From JACDAE01 sp963717195 (GTDB lineage Bacteria; Chloroflexota; Ktedonobacteria; Ktedonobacterales; Ktedonobacteraceae): DNA of 64,000 nt. Shown here piece after piece: positions 54,293 through 62,802 of the stretch (position 1 is its first letter; each line of letters opens with the position of its first letter). The stretch covers positions 1 to 64,000 of the forward strand of contig CAVQVR010000008.1 in assembly GCA_963717195.1 (NCBI GenBank), written 5' to 3'. Below the pieces are notes generated by a model. It searched no databases and had not been told where the DNA came from. It saw only the letters and a program-made list of their open reading frames with translations. The position numbers were made by a program, and so were the translations under genes.

Positions 54293-55303
54293 CTACAGTT
54301 TCCATACTTGTAAGTGATTGAAGGTTGCATCAACCGCTACATTTGTAATTGTTCCTCCGCTTGCTATGCCGATCAGGCCAGAACTGGATGAGGAATCACT
54401 CGTACTGACGACGAAATGTTTATTCACATACAAATAAAACATGCTTCCCTGAGCAATAATGGTCAGTAGATTAGATAGTCCATGGCCCGCATTGATCGTG
54501 CTATTGCTACCCTCGGCCAGCACCTTAAAGTTTGTTGTGCCGCTTTGACCAGTTCCCAGCACATAGGTGCCCTGGGAAGTAAGTTCAATCACGTAAGCCT
54601 GCAAGCTGGTTGTATTTGCACGAAAAATGAGTCCAAGGGTATCCCCTTGCGTAAGTGTGACCTGTACCTGGCAAGCGAAATTACTCACATTTAACGCTGT
54701 CGACCCACAGAGGATATCGCCTCCCTGTGGTGCTGTAGCATGCAGCGAGGTTCCTGAGACGACGCAAGTTCCTGTTGTGGTTGCGCCCCAGGCGCTACTG
54801 GTCGCGCTACTGAAGGCATCACTTATTGTTGGTACGCTGCTCGTTACCTGAGTATAGATGGTTTGTGGATCACCTGTAGTAAACGGGTTTGTGGGCGTTT
54901 TTGGTACGGCACGAGTTCCAGTTGCATTATGTACCAGCAAAAAAACCAGTGCGATGATGACAAGAATAGAGAGAATGGAGATCGTCGTTGTAAGAATGAG
55001 AAGTGGTGTGCGCCTTGGTGGCACCGGACTACCAACAGGTGAAGCAGAAGAGAGTGCCTCTCCTGATGTCGTACTTTGCATAGATGGTTCGATTGATGAA
55101 GATGGCAGAGGTGGTGGGGGAAATGCAGTAGAAGCAACCGGCGGTGTCTCCTGGTCTGTAAAAGGAATGTACTCATCGTAAAAAGAGGGCATTCTCTCAG
55201 CAGGCTGCGCTGGAGCAAGCTGAGGAGCGGCTACGGGAGCCCCACAGTTTGGACATGTGCTTACACCTGGTGGAAGGGGTCTGCCACATGAGGTACATTG
55301 CAT
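54293..55303 (-). CDS. Paralog 4: zinc ribbon, TM and jelly-roll domain protein
   Basis: The zinc ribbon CTSCGRPLPPGVSTCPNCG starts at residue 3. A Pro/Ser-rich linker of about 85 residues, one TM (LLILTTTISILSILVIIALV) and a short Thr/Pro spacer follow. The sandwich domain contains VSNFACQVQVTLTQGDTLGL, LLTIIAQGSMFYLYVNKHFV and DATFNHLQVWKL. Same layout as paralog 3 with a different linker. 336 residues. The 211-base gap to paralog 3 is AT-rich, with no gene seen. Confidence 0.85.
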   Translation of the reverse strand: MQCTSCGRPLPPGVSTCPNCGAPVAAPQLAPAQPAERMPSFYDEYIPFTDQETPPVASTAFPPPPLPSSSIEPSMQSTTSGEALSSASPVGSPVPPRRTPLLILTTTISILSILVIIALVFLLVHNATGTRAVPKTPTNPFTTGDPQTIYTQVTSSVPTISDAFSSATSSAWGATTTGTCVVSGTSLHATAPQGGDILCGSTALNVSNFACQVQVTLTQGDTLGLIFRANTTSLQAYVIELTSQGTYVLGTGQSGTTNFKVLAEGSNSTINAGHGLSNLLTIIAQGSMFYLYVNKHFVVSTSDSSSSSGLIGIASGGTITNVAVDATFNHLQVWKL

Positions 55304-55366
55304 TGTTGTGTCCTTTCATATGATATATCCGCATGGGCGCATCAACGCCGCTATCCACATATTATC

Positions 55367-56491
55367 TCACAATGTCCAGACGGTAGCATCATTAAACACA
55401 ACATCCGTACCTTCAGTATTGTCGTATGCAAATACACCGATCTCTCCTGCGCTATAGGTTGCATCATTTATTGTATCGGTAAACTTTTTATTGACATATA
55501 TAGATATCGTACTATTGCGTGCGATGACGGTCACCAGGTTGGTTTGTGCGCCTGTCTTGATTGCCGTGCTGCTATCATCCAGAATGGGTGTGATGGTTTT
55601 GCTATCTCTGGAAACGGAGATACCAAAGAGGCCATCATGTGAGATACGCAGAAGATAGAGTTGTGCGTTGGTATCGTTGGCGCGGAAGACGAGTCCGCCG
55701 CCGTCTCCTTGCAGTATAGTCATCTGTACCTGGAAAGCAAAATTGCTAAAGTTGGATGTTGTGGCGAAGCAAGGGACATAGGTGTGGCTCTGAAAGACGC
55801 TGGCGTGGAGGGCAGCGTTGGTGAATGCGCATCCACCGCCGCCAACCGCGTCATAGTTGCTCCAGTTTGCACCATCCTGTGTGGTCAATGGCGAACTGAG
55901 TGCGGGTGTTCCGCTGGTGGCCGTGTTGTAGATATTCTGAAGTGCCTGAGCCTGAGCCTGAGCAGTAGCGGTTGCCTGAGCTTGTGCCTGTGCGGTCGCA
56001 TGGGCCTGCACCTGAGCAGTAGTGGTTGCCTGGCTCTGGGCGGTCAATATGGTCTGGACTGTCGCGGTTGCCTGGGCGCGTAGTTGGGATGGTTGTGCGG
56101 TGGTTGCATAGTAGATGAGGACGATTCCACTGAACATAGTGAGCAGGGCGAGTAAGACGAGGAAAATGGTCGCTCCCTTCCCTAATCCTTGCCTGGGCTT
56201 CTTTGCTAATGGTGGCTCAAATGACGCTGGGGGAGAATAGTGGGGAGATGCCTGCTCTGTATGCGGGGAGTATGTGCCATAATACCCTGCTACAGGGGAA
56301 GGTGCTGGCCGCGCTGAAGCAGCGGAGAGCGGAGAAGATTCTACCCTCTGCGCCTGTTGTCTCTGCTGAGCAGACATCGTTTCAGCACTGTCAGGTGTTG
56401 CCTGGGGTGGAAGCGATATAATGGTGCCACACCGAGGACAACGCGTCACTCCCGACTGAAGCGGCGTTCCACATTTTAAGCAATAGCGCAT
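55367..56491 (-). CDS. Paralog 5: zinc ribbon, TM and jelly-roll domain protein
   Basis: ATG 56491 follows GGAGATGGA; the zinc ribbon is CLKCGTPLQSGVTRCPRCG. A Ser/Ala/Pro linker and one TM (GATIFLVLLALLTMFSGIVL) follow, then a long Ala/Gln/Thr helical spacer of about 60 residues (QATTTAQVQAHATAQAQAQA...). The sandwich has FSNFAFQVQMTILQGDGGGL, LVTVIARNSTISIYVNKKFT and DVVFNDATVWTL. About 374 residues. As the first gene of the head-to-tail set, it may carry the cluster promoter near 56500-56570. Confidence 0.85.
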   Translation of the reverse strand: MRYCLKCGTPLQSGVTRCPRCGTIISLPPQATPDSAETMSAQQRQQAQRVESSPLSAASARPAPSPVAGYYGTYSPHTEQASPHYSPPASFEPPLAKKPRQGLGKGATIFLVLLALLTMFSGIVLIYYATTAQPSQLRAQATATVQTILTAQSQATTTAQVQAHATAQAQAQATATAQAQAQALQNIYNTATSGTPALSSPLTTQDGANWSNYDAVGGGGCAFTNAALHASVFQSHTYVPCFATTSNFSNFAFQVQMTILQGDGGGLVFRANDTNAQLYLLRISHDGLFGISVSRDSKTITPILDDSSTAIKTGAQTNLVTVIARNSTISIYVNKKFTDTINDATYSAGEIGVFAYDNTEGTDVVFNDATVWTL

Positions 56492-56628
56492 TCCATCTCC
56501 AGGCGATGACAACTGCTTGCAAGAACAACAAAGGCAAGCATGCCAGCGAACATCTCAGGATACTGTTGTGCTAGCATAACATGCCTGCCCATCAATGCCA
56601 AGTCAATAGTAAGAATGGGGTGCCTGTC

Positions 56629-56790
56629 TTTTTGCCATTTCTGGGTAGGGGCGTGAGCTTGCCTCCGCCCTGGTGGAGAAGCTTTTTGCCATTTCTGGGT
56701 AGGGGCGTGAGCTTGCCTCCGCCCTGGTGGGGAAGCTTTTTGCCATTTCTGGGTAGGGGCGTGAGCTTGCCTCCGCCCTGGTGGGGAAGC
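56629..56790. repeat. Three exact-length 54-bp tandem repeats containing TAGGGGC
   Basis: Units 56629-56682, 56683-56736 and 56737-56790 are identical apart from one A/G (GGTGGAGAAGC against GGTGGGGAAGC). Each holds GTAGGGGCGTGAGCTTGCCT and TCCGCCC. Because 54 is a multiple of three, spurious repeated ORFs arise on both strands. No spacer variation exists, so it is not a CRISPR array. Confidence 0.95.
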
Positions 56791-56802
56791 TCGCTTCAGA
56801 TA

Positions 56803-57114
56803 TCAGACCATACCAAGCTCCCACTTTGCATCCTCCGTCATGCGATCAGGCGACCAGGGAGGATCAAACGTCATTTCAACCTTGCAGCTCTTGACATTCT
56901 CGACCTGCTGGACACGCATCTGCACCTCGTCAACCACCTCGCCTGCCATTGGGCACCCCAGGGCCGTCAGCGTCATCGTAATATTGACCAGTCCAGCCTC
57001 GTCATCAATGTCAACATTGTAGATCAACCCGAGATCGACAATGTTGACCGGAATCTCTGGATCATAGCACTCTTGAAGAGCATCCATCACTTCCGCTTTA
57101 TTAATCTCTGCCAT
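56803..57114 (-). CDS. DUF59/MIP18-family iron-sulfur assembly protein (SufT/PaaD-like)
   Basis: 103 residues. Family blocks: VMDALQECYDPEIPVNIVDL, GLIYNVDID, NITMTLTALGCPMAGEVVDE (the conserved Cys), VEMTFDPPWSPDRMTEDA. Members help load Fe-S clusters onto target proteins. No suf genes are in the window. The start at 57114 has an AAAGGAGCC ribosome site. Single gene. Confidence 0.93.
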   Translation of the reverse strand: MAEINKAEVMDALQECYDPEIPVNIVDLGLIYNVDIDDEAGLVNITMTLTALGCPMAGEVVDEVQMRVQQVENVKSCKVEMTFDPPWSPDRMTEDAKWELGMV

Positions 57115-57273
57115 CGTTACACGGCTCCTTTTTTGCCTATTAATCCGAGTAATTTAGTAGGAATATATTCCTCTATACTATAGCCCCGAATTTATCTCTT
57201 GTCAAAGATATAGACCCACTCAGGGGTGAGGTTCAGAACTATGAAGCACTCCCCCATGCTCAAACAAATTGAT

Positions 57274-57447
57274 TAAAGATTGGTAACTCTTCAGAAGGGG
57301 CCTGACTCCTCAGCGCCTGCGGCGCTTCGCAAGCCGTTTGGTGTGGACGGTGGGACTGGCGGCCTGGGGCCGCCAGTCCCACCGTCCACACCAAACCTGG
57401 GCGAGCCACCGCAGGTGGCGAGGAGGCCTGAATAGTTACTAAAGATT
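57274..57447. mobile_element. MITE with GTAACT-type terminal repeats and 8-bp target duplication (IS66-like)
   Basis: An element of about 158 bp (57282-57439) is flanked by direct TAAAGATT copies at 57274-57281 and 57440-57447. Its ends, GTAACTCTTCAG and CTGAATAGTTAC, are inverted repeats with one mismatch. Inside is a perfect 29-bp-arm palindrome (57336-57396, GTTTGGTGTGGACGGTGGGA...) flanked by imperfect arms. An 8-bp duplication and GTAA ends are features I associate with the IS66 family, so a non-autonomous relative is inferred. It has no coding capacity. Confidence 0.75.
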
Positions 57448-57529
57448 TATATGAATATGTCGATATATAAATGCAGAGCCTTTCAACGCGTAGGTATTCC
57501 CCCCCATTTTAACAAGAAAGGTAAAAACT

Positions 57530-58372
57530 ATGACGCAAAGTAGCGAAATTTCCCCCTCCTCTTCATCCACGGACTTCGATCCATGCGATCCCGACCTGAT
57601 GCTGAACAGTGCAACCACCTATATTGACAGAGGGTGGCGCGTCTTTCCCTTGCACACCATCACCTCATCTGGCAAATGTACCTGCCGTTCCCCTACCTGC
57701 CAGCAAAAAGGCAATCACCAGATCAGGCCAGCAGGCATGCGGGGTGCGACAACGCGCCTGCGTGACATTCTGGAATGGTGGGAGGACGATCCAGATGCCA
57801 ACATCGGCATTGTGACTGGGGCGGGCTTGCTGGTCATCGCGGTCTACTCTGCACGCGGAGGTTCGCTGGATGCAGTACCCGTTAATCCTATTCCACAAAC
57901 AGGACTTGTCAATGTCGGTACTGCAGGTTGGCATCTCTACTTCACATATAACAAGAACCTTCTTGTGAATAGTCAGAGAGACGCGCTCGGTCCAGGTATT
58001 GATGTGATAGCCGAAGGCAGCTACGTTGTAGCGCCACCCGGCCTGCATCCCTCGGGGCAACGCTACGCCTGGGCCTCGCACATTGCTCCACGCACATTGC
58101 CACCCAAAATCCTCGCTCTGCTTCAATCTGAGCACGGCTGGGTGCGCAGTGATTACCTTAGCGTGCTCAATCTCATAAATCGACATGGTTACCCTCTCAC
58201 TCCCAGCGAGATCGCTCATGGGCTGCACAAAGACTACTCCGCTACCCTCAAATTGCTCCGCCGTATGGTTTTAGATCACCAGATCTACCTCGTCAGGCGT
58301 GGTCTATATGCTCCTTGCAAGGTGGATGCTTCATACATGTCGTCTTCGCTAAAACCTGACGACAAGACATAA
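57530..58372 (+). CDS. PrimPol-like (bifunctional primase/polymerase N-terminal) protein with lost catalytic Asp pair
   Basis: Resembles the prim-pol domain of plasmid and phage replication proteins: YIDRGWRVFPLHTI, the zinc-type CTCRSPTC, RDILEWWEDDPDANIGIVTG, a late HLYF, LGPGIDVIAEGSYVVAPPGL. The strand that normally reads (V/L)xD(I/V)D is VIAVYS here, so both catalytic acids appear to be lost. A winged-helix C-terminus follows (LTPSEIAHGLHKDYSATLKL). 280 residues in one frame. It may now be a DNA-binding or regulatory protein. No helicase domain follows. The ribosome site is AAGAAAGG. Confidence 0.75.
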   Translation: MTQSSEISPSSSSTDFDPCDPDLMLNSATTYIDRGWRVFPLHTITSSGKCTCRSPTCQQKGNHQIRPAGMRGATTRLRDILEWWEDDPDANIGIVTGAGLLVIAVYSARGGSLDAVPVNPIPQTGLVNVGTAGWHLYFTYNKNLLVNSQRDALGPGIDVIAEGSYVVAPPGLHPSGQRYAWASHIAPRTLPPKILALLQSEHGWVRSDYLSVLNLINRHGYPLTPSEIAHGLHKDYSATLKLLRRMVLDHQIYLVRRGLYAPCKVDASYMSSSLKPDDKT

Positions 58373-58693
58373 ATGTGAGTTGATACCTGGGCATCATAAA
58401 CATAGTCCAGGGCTCATGGGTGCGGTTCATTCATTTACGAAAAGGCTCAATGGTCAATGAACTGCACTCGTGGGTCATTTGACACTTGTCTGTAACAATG
58501 CTCTATGGTATATTCTTGCTAATAGCCTATAATGCATGGTTGCTCTATACTGTCAGGAAAGCAACGATATTATAAAATAATCTCTCTTCCTCAAAAATCG
58601 CATGCCGATGAACGTTCAACCGTTCGCGCAAAGATCTTGGGGAGCAAATGCATTGAAAATCGCTACTATAAATTTGCAAGGGAGGGTACCCAT
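58373..58693. other. Leader region of the type-VII-like cassette
   Basis: TATAAT at 58528-58533 and TTGACA near 58481 are promoter-like but not correctly spaced with each other. No gene is supported; an upstream in-frame extension of the next ORF to 58532 lacks a ribosome site. Confidence 0.35.
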
Positions 58694-59104
58694 ATGCTCA
58701 TATCTGACGGAGGCGGCAGCTCTGACACGCTTATCGTCCATACTGATTCTATGCTTCAGACCGGAAAAGACATTGAGGGCAATGCTGTTAGCCTGGGTGG
58801 TGATCTGGCCTGGCACATGAATGACTTTCACAATCAATACACATCATCTTCAGTCCCGCTTTGTCTGCGCACTATCTTAGAGCCATATGCAACTGCTCGT
58901 AAGACAGAACTGGACAAAATGGTCAAAAGACGCCACACGATCGGCGATCTCCTCACAAAGGCGGCTAACCTGCACGAATTGAACGAAGACATGCAAAAGA
59001 GTGGCTTTGCAAACCTCTACCAGAACATCAATGGCTACTATGGGTCAGGGGTAGACAGTGCAGATCCAGTGAATTTGCAACGCGGAATCAGCACTCAGAA
59101 GTGA
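58694..59104 (+). CDS. Small helical protein, possibly an ESX/EspC-type secretion partner
   Basis: 136 residues from ATG 58694, which follows GGAGGGTACCC. After a flexible start (MLISDGGGSSDTL) it is helical: MLQTGKDIEGNAVSLGGDLA, then a short turn, then CLRTILEPYATARKTELDKM and IGDLLTKAANLHELNEDMQK. The size and two long helices resemble actinobacterial EspC/DUF2580 or WXG100-type proteins, though no classic WXG is present. It lies 21 bases upstream of the next gene. Assignment rests on pattern and context only. Confidence 0.5.
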   Translation: MLISDGGGSSDTLIVHTDSMLQTGKDIEGNAVSLGGDLAWHMNDFHNQYTSSSVPLCLRTILEPYATARKTELDKMVKRRHTIGDLLTKAANLHELNEDMQKSGFANLYQNINGYYGSGVDSADPVNLQRGISTQK

Positions 59105-59125
59105 TGAACAAGGAAGGTTAGATGC

Positions 59126-60091
59126 ATGTCAGAGCCTATTTCGCTCCGCCTGACAGCGGAGGAGCTATGCCTACTTCAAGATGCCCTGGGAATCGATGTA
59201 TTCCCTGGATTTGAGGCCAATCTGCTCTCAGAGCTGGATGATGTTCAGCGCACCCAGGCATTAAGAACCGCCGCGCATACCTTGAGAGCTCGCGGGCTGG
59301 TCGGGTGGGATGAGACATCGCGCCCGCGTATTCAACCAGCCGTGGCTGAGATACTGTTGGATTATGCTCATCCATGGTATACACTCTTCGTCGATACCTA
59401 TGTTGTTTCCACACGTGTTCTTCCTTTTCTCTATGTTGTGGGCAAACAGGCTATTTATGAACAGTGCCAGCCAGAGTCAGATGTAGTGCAGTTACGCGTA
59501 TTGGATCAAGAAGAGCTGTGGAAACGTCTCTTTCCAATGCTGAGAGCAGAAAGAGACGTTCGATGATATCGAACCAGATTCTATAGGGGCACCATTTATA
59601 AGCCCGTCCGATCACTCCGATCATATCGAAGCCCGATCCGTAGGGGCGCGATTTATAAGCCCGTCCTGGCAAGGCGAGATTATACAGAGCGTGTTAAAAG
59701 AGGGAGTGAAGGCGGCGCGTGAGAACGAGGAAGCGGCTTATCGACTTTTCTCCAACTCCCTATCACAACCTCTGGCCGAGAGACTGGCAGCAGCTTATCA
59801 TGATCCAAAGGTAGTGCAGTATATGGCGCGTTGGGAACAGACACCAACGCAGGAGCATCCTGCCCCTGAGGTGGCGTTGACGATTTTGCAAGGACAGAGT
59901 GGAGCTTTCTGCTCTGGGTAGAAGAGCCGGCGAAGGGAGAGGAGGCACGGGTGGTTGTACGACCTGCCACAAACAATCTCCTGCAAGCCTGCATCATGCA
60001 AGTACTTCCTCCATCCATAACAATAGACGAAATGTATTTTACGAAAAACATATTTTACCTTTTTCCATCAGGAAATTCAGGAGGTGCACAA
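59126..60091 (+). CDS. EspG-like putative type VII secretion chaperone (two frameshifts; contains in-frame repeat insert)
   Basis: The opening ISLRLTAEELCLLQDALGID and ALRTAAHTLRARGLVGWDE resemble EspG chaperones. One T too many near 59560 breaks the frame; correction continues RDVDDIEPDSIGAPFISPS into a duplicated 45-bp genomic repeat (59565-59666), then WQGEIIQSVLKEGVKAAREN. A second break near 59901 (one G short) gives SGSFLLWVEEPAKGEEARVV. The frame then runs without a stop toward the next gene, so the true end is uncertain and I stop at the next start. Decay rather than error is possible here. Confidence 0.5.
59565..59666. repeat. Two 45-bp copies of a TAGGGGC/ATTTATAAGCCCG repeat inside a coding region
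   Basis: Copies at 59565-59609 and 59622-59666 share TATCGAA, TAGGGGC and ATTTATAAGCCCGTCC, with a 57-base period (19 codons). The frame translates as IGAPFISPS and VGARFISPS without a stop. Confidence 0.85.
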
Positions 60092-61693
60092 ATGAGTTCC
60101 TGGCTGACTAACACTTTCCGCTCCCTGTCGCGCTCAATTAGGAGCATGGGGAAAACATCTGAACGAGATGAAAGATCGCTATATCTATTGGAATGACGAT
60201 TACTATCAGAAAGCTCAGAAACTGGTCAGTGAGCGACAATATCAGGGTAATGGGGCAACCTCTTTTCTACAGGCCGTGGATACAGATATCAACATGTTCA
60301 GACCAGTCTATGATGGGATCGGGCATGCCAGTAGTGCCTGTTATAATCTGCAGAATGCAATGGTAAATAGCAGTTCAAAATATGATAACGCAATGGCCGC
60401 GCTGTATCCTTCGTACGAGCCACCATGGCGATAGATGGGTCTGTGTTTGACAATTGGCGCAACCAGTTGCTTCAAATCACCCTGGCACACATTGGTGGTG
60501 GTGGAATAATGCGAACATTCTCAATCGCATCCTCGAAAATGGCAATAGTTACATCTATGGGGGCTATAATAAAGCGTATCAGGCCGTTGAGTATATCGTC
60601 AAAGAGGATGCAGACGCCTATGCGCAGACATATATAGCTGAATGGCTTCCGTGGCAACACAACGGGAATCAGAATATTGGGGTGGACTTCATAATTACAG
60701 CTCTAATTACCCATCTCCTCCTCAAGATCTATCAATTGATCCTCAGCAAATGATGAAGCTAACCGCAGGATCATACAGATCCAGCAAGAGATTCGAGCAT
60801 ATTACCTATCAGCCTTTAATCAGTTATCAAACGAGATCGAGTACAATCTCACCTGCTGGGCCGCTGATCTCTTTAGTGCGCATGAAGATTTCCAGGAGGC
60901 CATGCAGTACTCAGAAAACTACATGAGTGCCAGAGACCTGTTCGATTTTATCCAGAACGACGACAGAGCTGGTCGTCTTTATAACACCCAGAGTACCACG
61001 AAGCCAATTACGATTACCCCGTATAGGACAAAAGATGGTAAAACAGGGCTTTTGATTTCCGTTGGTGGAACGGATACAAACGATATAGCCTGGGATACAG
61101 ATATTTTCACCGCTCTTCAGACCGGGATGGGTACAGATAATCCTTTGCTGGATGATGTAAAGGCCGCGATCCGGTCCTATATGCAAGAGCATCGTGAAAT
61201 GACAGGGTCTGAGATCACCTTTGCTGGCTATAGTCTGGGCGGGATGACAGTTCAGCAAATGGCCCAGGATATTACAGGTGGCAATGACCCAGATTTGAGT
61301 GGATACGATCTTCATGTTGCCCAGGTAATTACTTATGGTGCACCTGTGATGGGAGCACCCATAGGGAACAATGTAAAGTACAATATGTACGATGCGACCT
61401 ATGATCCTGTACCGTTGCTCTCATCTTATGAAAATCCTACGGTGAGTTCTATTGGGATAGAAAATGGTGGTGTGATTGATGTTAAAGCCGCTTTGGATAC
61501 CCTTAGCGCCGCTGATAAGATGTCATGGGATGAGAGGTTACACACCTATATTGATCCAGGAGATCAATATTCAGTGCATATCCATGAGATTAGTGATGTA
61601 GGAAAACAGGGAAGCTTTGATATACCAGATCTTATAAGTCCTTTAGGTCCTGCTAGCTCTACTATCCATATTCCTAAGCGAGAGTTGCAGTAA
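60092..61693 (+). CDS. Large helical protein with C-terminal lipase-like alpha/beta-hydrolase domain, putative secreted effector (several frameshifts)
   Basis: ATG 60092 follows a strong AGGAGG. Joined frames give helical blocks MSSWLTNTFRSLSRSIRSMG, KHLNEMKDRYIYWNDDYYQK, ILNRILENGNSYIYGGYNKA, then QQEIRAYYLSAFNQLSNEIE and CWAADLFSAHEDFQEAMQYS. The unbroken 3' part (60902-61693) is an alpha/beta-hydrolase: LISVGGTDTNDIAWD, nucleophile elbow FAGYSLGGMTVQQM (GxSxG), VITYGAPVMGAP, and a late HIHEISD. Breaks lie near 60152, 60425, 60490, 60680 and 60775. Helical N-terminus plus toxin-like enzyme fits LXG/WXG-type effectors, with phospholipase activity the likely role. No immunity gene is evident. 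Confidence 0.6.
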
Positions 61694-61738
61694 CTTGGTG
61701 AGATGCCAGGGATGAGAATGTAAAGGAGGTAAAGCTAA

Positions 61739-61951
61739 TCAACTCGACAGAGTAATACGCCCGATCTTGTTAGCTCCATATTCGGTGAACCAGAGGGTAT
61801 TGTTTTTACCCATTGTAAGGGTACCTAAACCACAGAGGAAGGTGCATTTGGTGGGCAGGGTTACTTCAGTCGTGTTTCCCTGAGGAGTGATGCCTGCAAT
61901 CTTGTCGGCAAGGTATTCTGTAAACCAGAGAGTATCGCCAGATCCTGATCC
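61739..61951 (-). pseudogene. Remnant of a virginiamycin-B-lyase-like (Vgb) beta-propeller gene
   Basis: The minus strand reads GDTLWFTEYLADKIAGITPQ, then NNTLWFTEYGANKIGRITLS and a stop at 61739-61741. These are two blades of the NLWFTE..ANKIGRI repeat typical of Vgb-like propellers. An in-frame TAG lies just upstream (about 61952) and no start exists, so only the last about 70 codons survive. The rest of the gene is absent. Confidence 0.75.
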
Positions 61952-62802
61952 CTATCGATAGTCAGTATATTTAAAGATATAGGTATGTTCACGTAGTTTA
62001 CCATAGATCACGCAAGAAGAGACATTGGTTTCCACGTTATTGTTGTAGTGCCAGGGAAATCTTCTGAACATTCCCCTCGTTCTCACTCTCGTGGGATGGT
62101 GTGGTAAGAACCGTGATCGATAATGCGAGTATAGGTGAGCAGGTGGGGGTCTAACATGGGGCAGATGTCCCATTGTTGTGCTAGAAAATGCTGAACTCTT
62201 TTGCCCTTGTAATTCCTCAACAAATCAGGTATGCTCCCTCAAGAGAAACATTCTTCTCCCAAATCGTTCTCTCACCATCCTTGACAGGAAATCGTTCATG
62301 ACACATACCTCCTCTTCCCAATTCAATGCTCTCCTTCCTGCCCTTGTACAGAGCACACATAGCGTGTATCGCAAAAAAAACTATGTACAGGTCGGAATAC
62401 CGGAATGCCGGAATGTGTGTATGGATTACTCAATACATCTCTCTTTATAATGAACACGCCGATGCCAAAGTAGGGGTAAGGGGCGGTGTGGCGCAGGGTG
62501 GGGGCCTCGTGCTTACCCTGGCCGGGACAATTGAGAATGCTAAAGTAAAATGTATTGGGTCTTGCGCTTACCCTGGCTGGGAGAATTGAGAACGCCACTC
62601 TTTTTCCTCCCGCCGCTGTTGGCAAAAGTACGCATTGCGCGAAAATCAAAAAGCTCTGATGTCCGGATGGCAAATATAGACAGACCTTCCCAGAACACGT
62701 ACAATACCATCGTAGGAGCCGCGTCTACGACGCCCGTCGCTCCCTTCTCCACCTCTATCATTATTGCAGGCAATTTTAGCGAATTATTAGGAAGAGTTTT
62801 GC
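61952..62802. other. Gene-poor spacer with short repeats
   Basis: A duplicated unit GCTTACCCTGGCYGGGASAA TTGAGAAYGC occurs at 62511-62540 and 62566-62595. CGGAATRC is repeated three times near 62393-62415. A TAGGAGCCGCGTCTACGACG fragment (62712-62738) matches the repeat at 14932. Short frames on both strands have low-quality composition. The tldD promoter should be near 62750-62790; no clear boxes seen. Confidence 0.5.

Noticed and set aside
56629..56790. CRISPR array
   Set aside because: Units are contiguous and identical with no variable spacers, and no cas genes are present.
56581..57183. Plus-strand ORF with repeated FLPFLGRGVSLPPPWW
   Set aside because: It is the translation of the 54-bp tandem repeat plus the antisense of the DUF59 gene; no ribosome site.
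62323..62673. 116-codon minus-strand ORF before tldD
   Set aside because: Spans duplicated non-coding repeats; composition is repeat-driven.
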